Shown: positions 61,670 to 64,000 of the stretch, in pieces
Position numbering within the stretch: position 1 is the first letter of the stretch
Layout of the letters: every line of letters begins with the position of its first letter
Assembly (NCBI RefSeq): GCF_010858045.1
Contig: NZ_JAAGVC010000031.1
Location: 1 to 64,000, forward strand
From: Nocardia cyriacigeorgica
GTDB taxonomy: Bacteria > Actinomycetota > Actinomycetes > Mycobacteriales > Mycobacteriaceae
DNA: 64,000 bases
Direction: 5' to 3'
Position numbers and translations under genes: made by a program
Notes under the pieces: model-generated
The model's input: only the letters and a program-made list of their open reading frames with translations
The model's database searches: none
What the model was told of the DNA's origin: nothing

Positions 61670-61710
61670 TGTGATGCGCGACTCGTGCGCCGCTCAACCG
61701 ACAAAGCTTC

Positions 61711-61734
61711 GGCCCCCTGGGTTCCCAGGGGGCC
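61711..61734 (-). terminator. Hairpin terminator of the PucR/CdaR-type gene
   Basis: A perfect 11-bp stem GGCCCCCTGGG (61711-61721) with CCCAGGGGGCC (61724-61734) around TT, directly after the regulator's stop. Confidence 0.8.
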
Positions 61735-61741
61735 GGAAGGA

Positions 61742-62977
61742 TCAGGCGGAATCAGCCGTCGCGCCGCGATAACTGCGCGCCACCAGGGCCGAGGTGAGAT
61801 ACCACAGCCCCGACGGCTGGGTCGGGTCGAAGCCGGTCAGCATGCGCACCCGCTTGAGGCGATAGTCGAGGGTGTTGGTGTGCATATGCATCAACCGCGC
61901 GGTGCGCTGCCGGTTGAAGTTGTTGGCGATGTGCTGGCGCAGCGTCTCCAGCAGTTCCGGGTGCTCGTCGAGCGGATCCAGGATGCCGCTGAGGTATTCG
62001 CGCGCCGGACCGGGCCGGGTGATCTGGTATTCGAGCGCCAGATCGTTGAAGCGGTGCAGCCCGCCGAGCCCGGAGATCCGCTGCACCGTGTCGAGCAGCT
62101 CATGGGCTTGGTCGGACGCGGCCGGAATCTCGGCGGGCACGGCCGCGACCACGGTCGCGGTGATCGGCACTCGCGCGGCGGCCGAGAGCTGGGCGATCAG
62201 CTCGTCCAGCGTCTCGTCGTCGACGTCGATCGAGGGCAGCAGCAGCGTGCCACCGTCGACGCTCAGCAGCGACAACGCCCGATCACCGCAGCGGGTGGCC
62301 AGTTCGGCCTGGATGCGCCGCAACTTGCGGCGAGCGACGATCTTGCCGTCGACCGCGGGCGCGGCCTCATCCGGGTGCGGCGGAATCGCCAGCGCCAGAA
62401 CCGCGTAGGAGGCGGCGATCTCGATCCCGCACTCCCTGGCCATGGTCGAGGTGCTGTGCCCGCCGAGCAGCGCCGAGGTGAGCGTGTGCACCGCGGTGTG
62501 GTGTTCGCTGACCACAGACCGGTATTCGCGCACATACGCCATCGAGACCGTGGTCGTGATGGTGTCCAGGATTTCCAGCAGCCGCCGCGCCGTGGTCACC
62601 AGATCGGCGTAGTCGGCCGGCGAGGCATTGCTCAGCAGGGCGTCGAGGCCGAGTTTGAAGCCCTCGTGGATGGCGTGATTGATGGTGTCGATCGGTACGC
62701 CCTCGCGGGCCCATTCGGCGGCGGCCTCGCCCACCTGGTCGATCTGCTCGGGCAGGTTGTGGCCATCGAGCAGATTCAGCGCCAGTTCCAGGCAGACCCG
62801 GGTCACCGCGGTGACGTCGCCCTGGAGCGCATCACCCGGCAAGGTCCCGCAGGGCGCCACGTGCTCGATGAAGTGCCCGACCATCCGGCGCGAGAGCGTC
62901 GACACATCGCGCAGCTGGCTGGTGATCGGGCGGCCGGCAACGGTGAGGCGCGGGCGAGTCGAGTCGACGACCGTCAT
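61742..62977 (-). CDS. PucR/CdaR-type transcriptional regulator (Rv1453-like)
   Basis: 411 residues from ATG 62977, with AGAAGGA about 6-12 bases upstream. The N-terminal two thirds is an RsbRD/GGDEF-like sensing region (LSRRMVGHFIEHVAPCG) and the C-terminus is a PucR HTH (FNRQRTARLMHMHTNTLDYRLKR in short: MHMHTNTLDYRLKRVR). Corresponds to Rv1453. Target unknown; divergent genes qor and the 116-aa protein are near. Confidence 0.88.
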   Translation of the reverse strand: MTVVDSTRPRLTVAGRPITSQLRDVSTLSRRMVGHFIEHVAPCGTLPGDALQGDVTAVTRVCLELALNLLDGHNLPEQIDQVGEAAAEWAREGVPIDTINHAIHEGFKLGLDALLSNASPADYADLVTTARRLLEILDTITTTVSMAYVREYRSVVSEHHTAVHTLTSALLGGHSTSTMARECGIEIAASYAVLALAIPPHPDEAAPAVDGKIVARRKLRRIQAELATRCGDRALSLLSVDGGTLLLPSIDVDDETLDELIAQLSAAARVPITATVVAAVPAEIPAASDQAHELLDTVQRISGLGGLHRFNDLALEYQITRPGPAREYLSGILDPLDEHPELLETLRQHIANNFNRQRTARLMHMHTNTLDYRLKRVRMLTGFDPTQPSGLWYLTSALVARSYRGATADSA

Positions 62978-63124
62978 ATCGATTCCTTCTGGCCCGAGGT
63001 TGATCGCGGAGTGATCACGGTAACGCGAATAGTTACCGGCCAGTAGGGGTTGGCGGCCGAGTTGTGACATCAGCCAATGCCGCGGCAGTGCGCCTGTGAC
63101 GGCGCACAAACCGAAGCCGGTGAG

Positions 63125-63475
63125 CTATCGCTCGTTGCGCGCCTTGGGGAACCGGGTCTGCTTGGCCACCCAACCGGCCATCTTGGCCCAGTGGCCGGTG
63201 CGCGGGGTGACGATCGAGGTCAGCTCGCGGTCCCATTCGTCGGCTTCGCTGAGCCCGTCCACCCGCTCGACCAGCGCCTTCGCGGTGTCGAGATCGGCGA
63301 CCACCTGGTCACCGAGGATGCCGTCGGAACCGACCAGGGTGACCCGCACACCCATCCGGCCGATCGGCTGCAAGACGGCGGTAGCGGAGCCGCCGTGCTC
63401 GGCGACGAACTTCTTCACCGAGTCCACGACGGAACTCGGGACCTGCGCGGTCACGGTGGCGACATCTGCACTCAT
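63125..63475 (-). CDS. Conserved hypothetical protein (Rv1455-like)
   Basis: 116 residues from ATG 63475. It begins MSADVATVTAQVPSSVVDSV and contains GGSATAVLQPIGRMGVRVTLVGSDG, then a basic C-terminus WAKMAGWVAKQTRFPKARN. No membrane segment. Position next to qor equals Rv1455 beside Rv1454c. Function unknown. Confidence 0.8.
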   Translation of the reverse strand: MSADVATVTAQVPSSVVDSVKKFVAEHGGSATAVLQPIGRMGVRVTLVGSDGILGDQVVADLDTAKALVERVDGLSEADEWDRELTSIVTPRTGHWAKMAGWVAKQTRFPKARNER

Positions 63476-63557
63476 GCCCGCAGTTTACCGGCGGGTAAGA
63501 AAAGCTCCACCCCGGCGGTGGGCCGGATCGGGGTGCCCTCGGTGTAGAACTGAGTCC

Positions 63558-64000
63558 ATGCGCGCCATCCAGGTTTCCGAGCACGGTGGTCCCGAGGTTC
63601 TCACCTACACCGAGGTGCCGGACCCGCAGATCGGGCCCGGTCAACTGCTGGTCGACACCGACGCGATCGGCGTCAACTTCATCGACACCTACATCCGCAC
63701 CGGCACCTACAAGCAGCCGGTCCCCTACATTCCCGGCGCCGAAGGCACCGGTGTGGTGGCGCAGGTCGGCGCCGAGGTCACCGAGTTCCAGCCGGGAGAC
63801 CGGGTGTGCTGGGCGGCCGCGCCGGGCAGTTACGCCCCGCTGGTGGCGGTCGACGAGGCCGTCGCGGTCGCGGTGCCCGATGACGTCGACCCGCCCGTCG
63901 CGGCCTCGGCGCTGCTGCAGGGCATGACCGCGCACTACCTGATCGAATCGATCTACCGGCCGGAACCCGGCGAGACGGTGCTCGTGCACGCCGGCGCCGG
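63558..64000 (+). CDS. qor: Quinone oxidoreductase (zinc-free MDR family), 3' truncated
   Basis: 147 residues are visible from ATG 63558 before the window ends. N-terminal QOR/GroES-like domain MRAIQVSEHGGPEVLTYTEVP, GVNFIDTYIRTGTYKQPVP and the start of the Rossmann domain GETVLVHAGAG. Zinc-ligand cysteines of alcohol dehydrogenases are absent. NADPH-dependent quinone reduction is the family role. Matches Rv1454c. Confidence 0.9.
   Translation, partial: MRAIQVSEHGGPEVLTYTEVPDPQIGPGQLLVDTDAIGVNFIDTYIRTGTYKQPVPYIPGAEGTGVVAQVGAEVTEFQPGDRVCWAAAPGSYAPLVAVDEAVAVAVPDDVDPPVAASALLQGMTAHYLIESIYRPEPGETVLVHAGA

Overview
This is a GC-rich chromosomal window from an actinomycete, most likely a Nocardia or a close relative in the mycolic-acid-producing Mycobacteriales. 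The evidence is very high GC with strong third-position GC bias, frequent GTG and TTG starts, ATGA/GTGA gene overlaps, apparently leaderless promoters, mycofactocin genes, an MptB-type lipoglycan mannosyltransferase, and a block whose gene order matches M. tuberculosis Rv1453-Rv1466. I saw no rRNA, tRNA, CRISPR array or intact transposase.

Layout. 1-2551: 3' part of a large SMC-like ATPase (TIGR02680, Wadjet JetC type), cut by the window edge. 2.6-6.6 kb: an accessory stretch with less regular codon use. It holds orphan genes, a 30/31-nt inverted repeat, an operon ending in a 30-residue membrane peptide, an XRE regulator, a peptidase E and a decayed YefM/YoeB toxin-antitoxin pair. 6.6-11.4 kb: MmyB-type regulator, SgcJ-like protein, VanY-type carboxypeptidase, class I fumarase, MarR regulator. 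11.4-14.1 kb: a partial mycofactocin locus (mftD, mftE, mftR) without mftA, mftB, mftC or mftF. 14.2-19.2 kb: a partner-switching cluster rsbR-rsbS-rsbT-SpoIIE phosphatase-rsbU-like-rsbV-like with no sigma factor. 19.3-32.5 kb: metabolic, envelope and stress genes (LLM oxidoreductase, cyclodeaminase-like protein, glycosyltransferase and debranching enzyme, L,D-transpeptidase, nitroreductase, universal stress protein, short UvrA-like ATPase, WYL regulator). 32.5-36.3 kb: PHA-synthase-like hydrolase and an ABC exporter. 36.4-44.8 kb: a conservon (sensor kinase, roadblock, DUF742, GTPase) followed by four P450 genes, three of which lack the ExxR arginine. 45.4-49.1 kb: a CHAT caspase-like protein with an alpha/beta hydrolase, divergent from the conservon. 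49.3-55.7 kb: sufR-B-D-C-S-U-T. 56.1-64 kb: mptB, ABC transporter, heme A synthase, ohr/ohrR, PucR/CdaR regulator, a conserved hypothetical and the start of a quinone oxidoreductase.

How the genes work together. The Suf operon is one co-translated Fe-S assembly unit; a perfect ACACT-N5-TGTGA site at its head points to SufR autoregulation. The ohrR-ohr pair is preceded by a 30-bp near-palindrome. The Rsb cluster has every layer of a stressosome-to-partner-switch cascade, with phosphatase and kinase modules fused in one 764-residue protein. The best candidates for poorly described biology are the CHAT/hydrolase pair, the conservon with expanded unusual P450s, the split mycofactocin locus and the accessory stretch at 2.6-6.6 kb.
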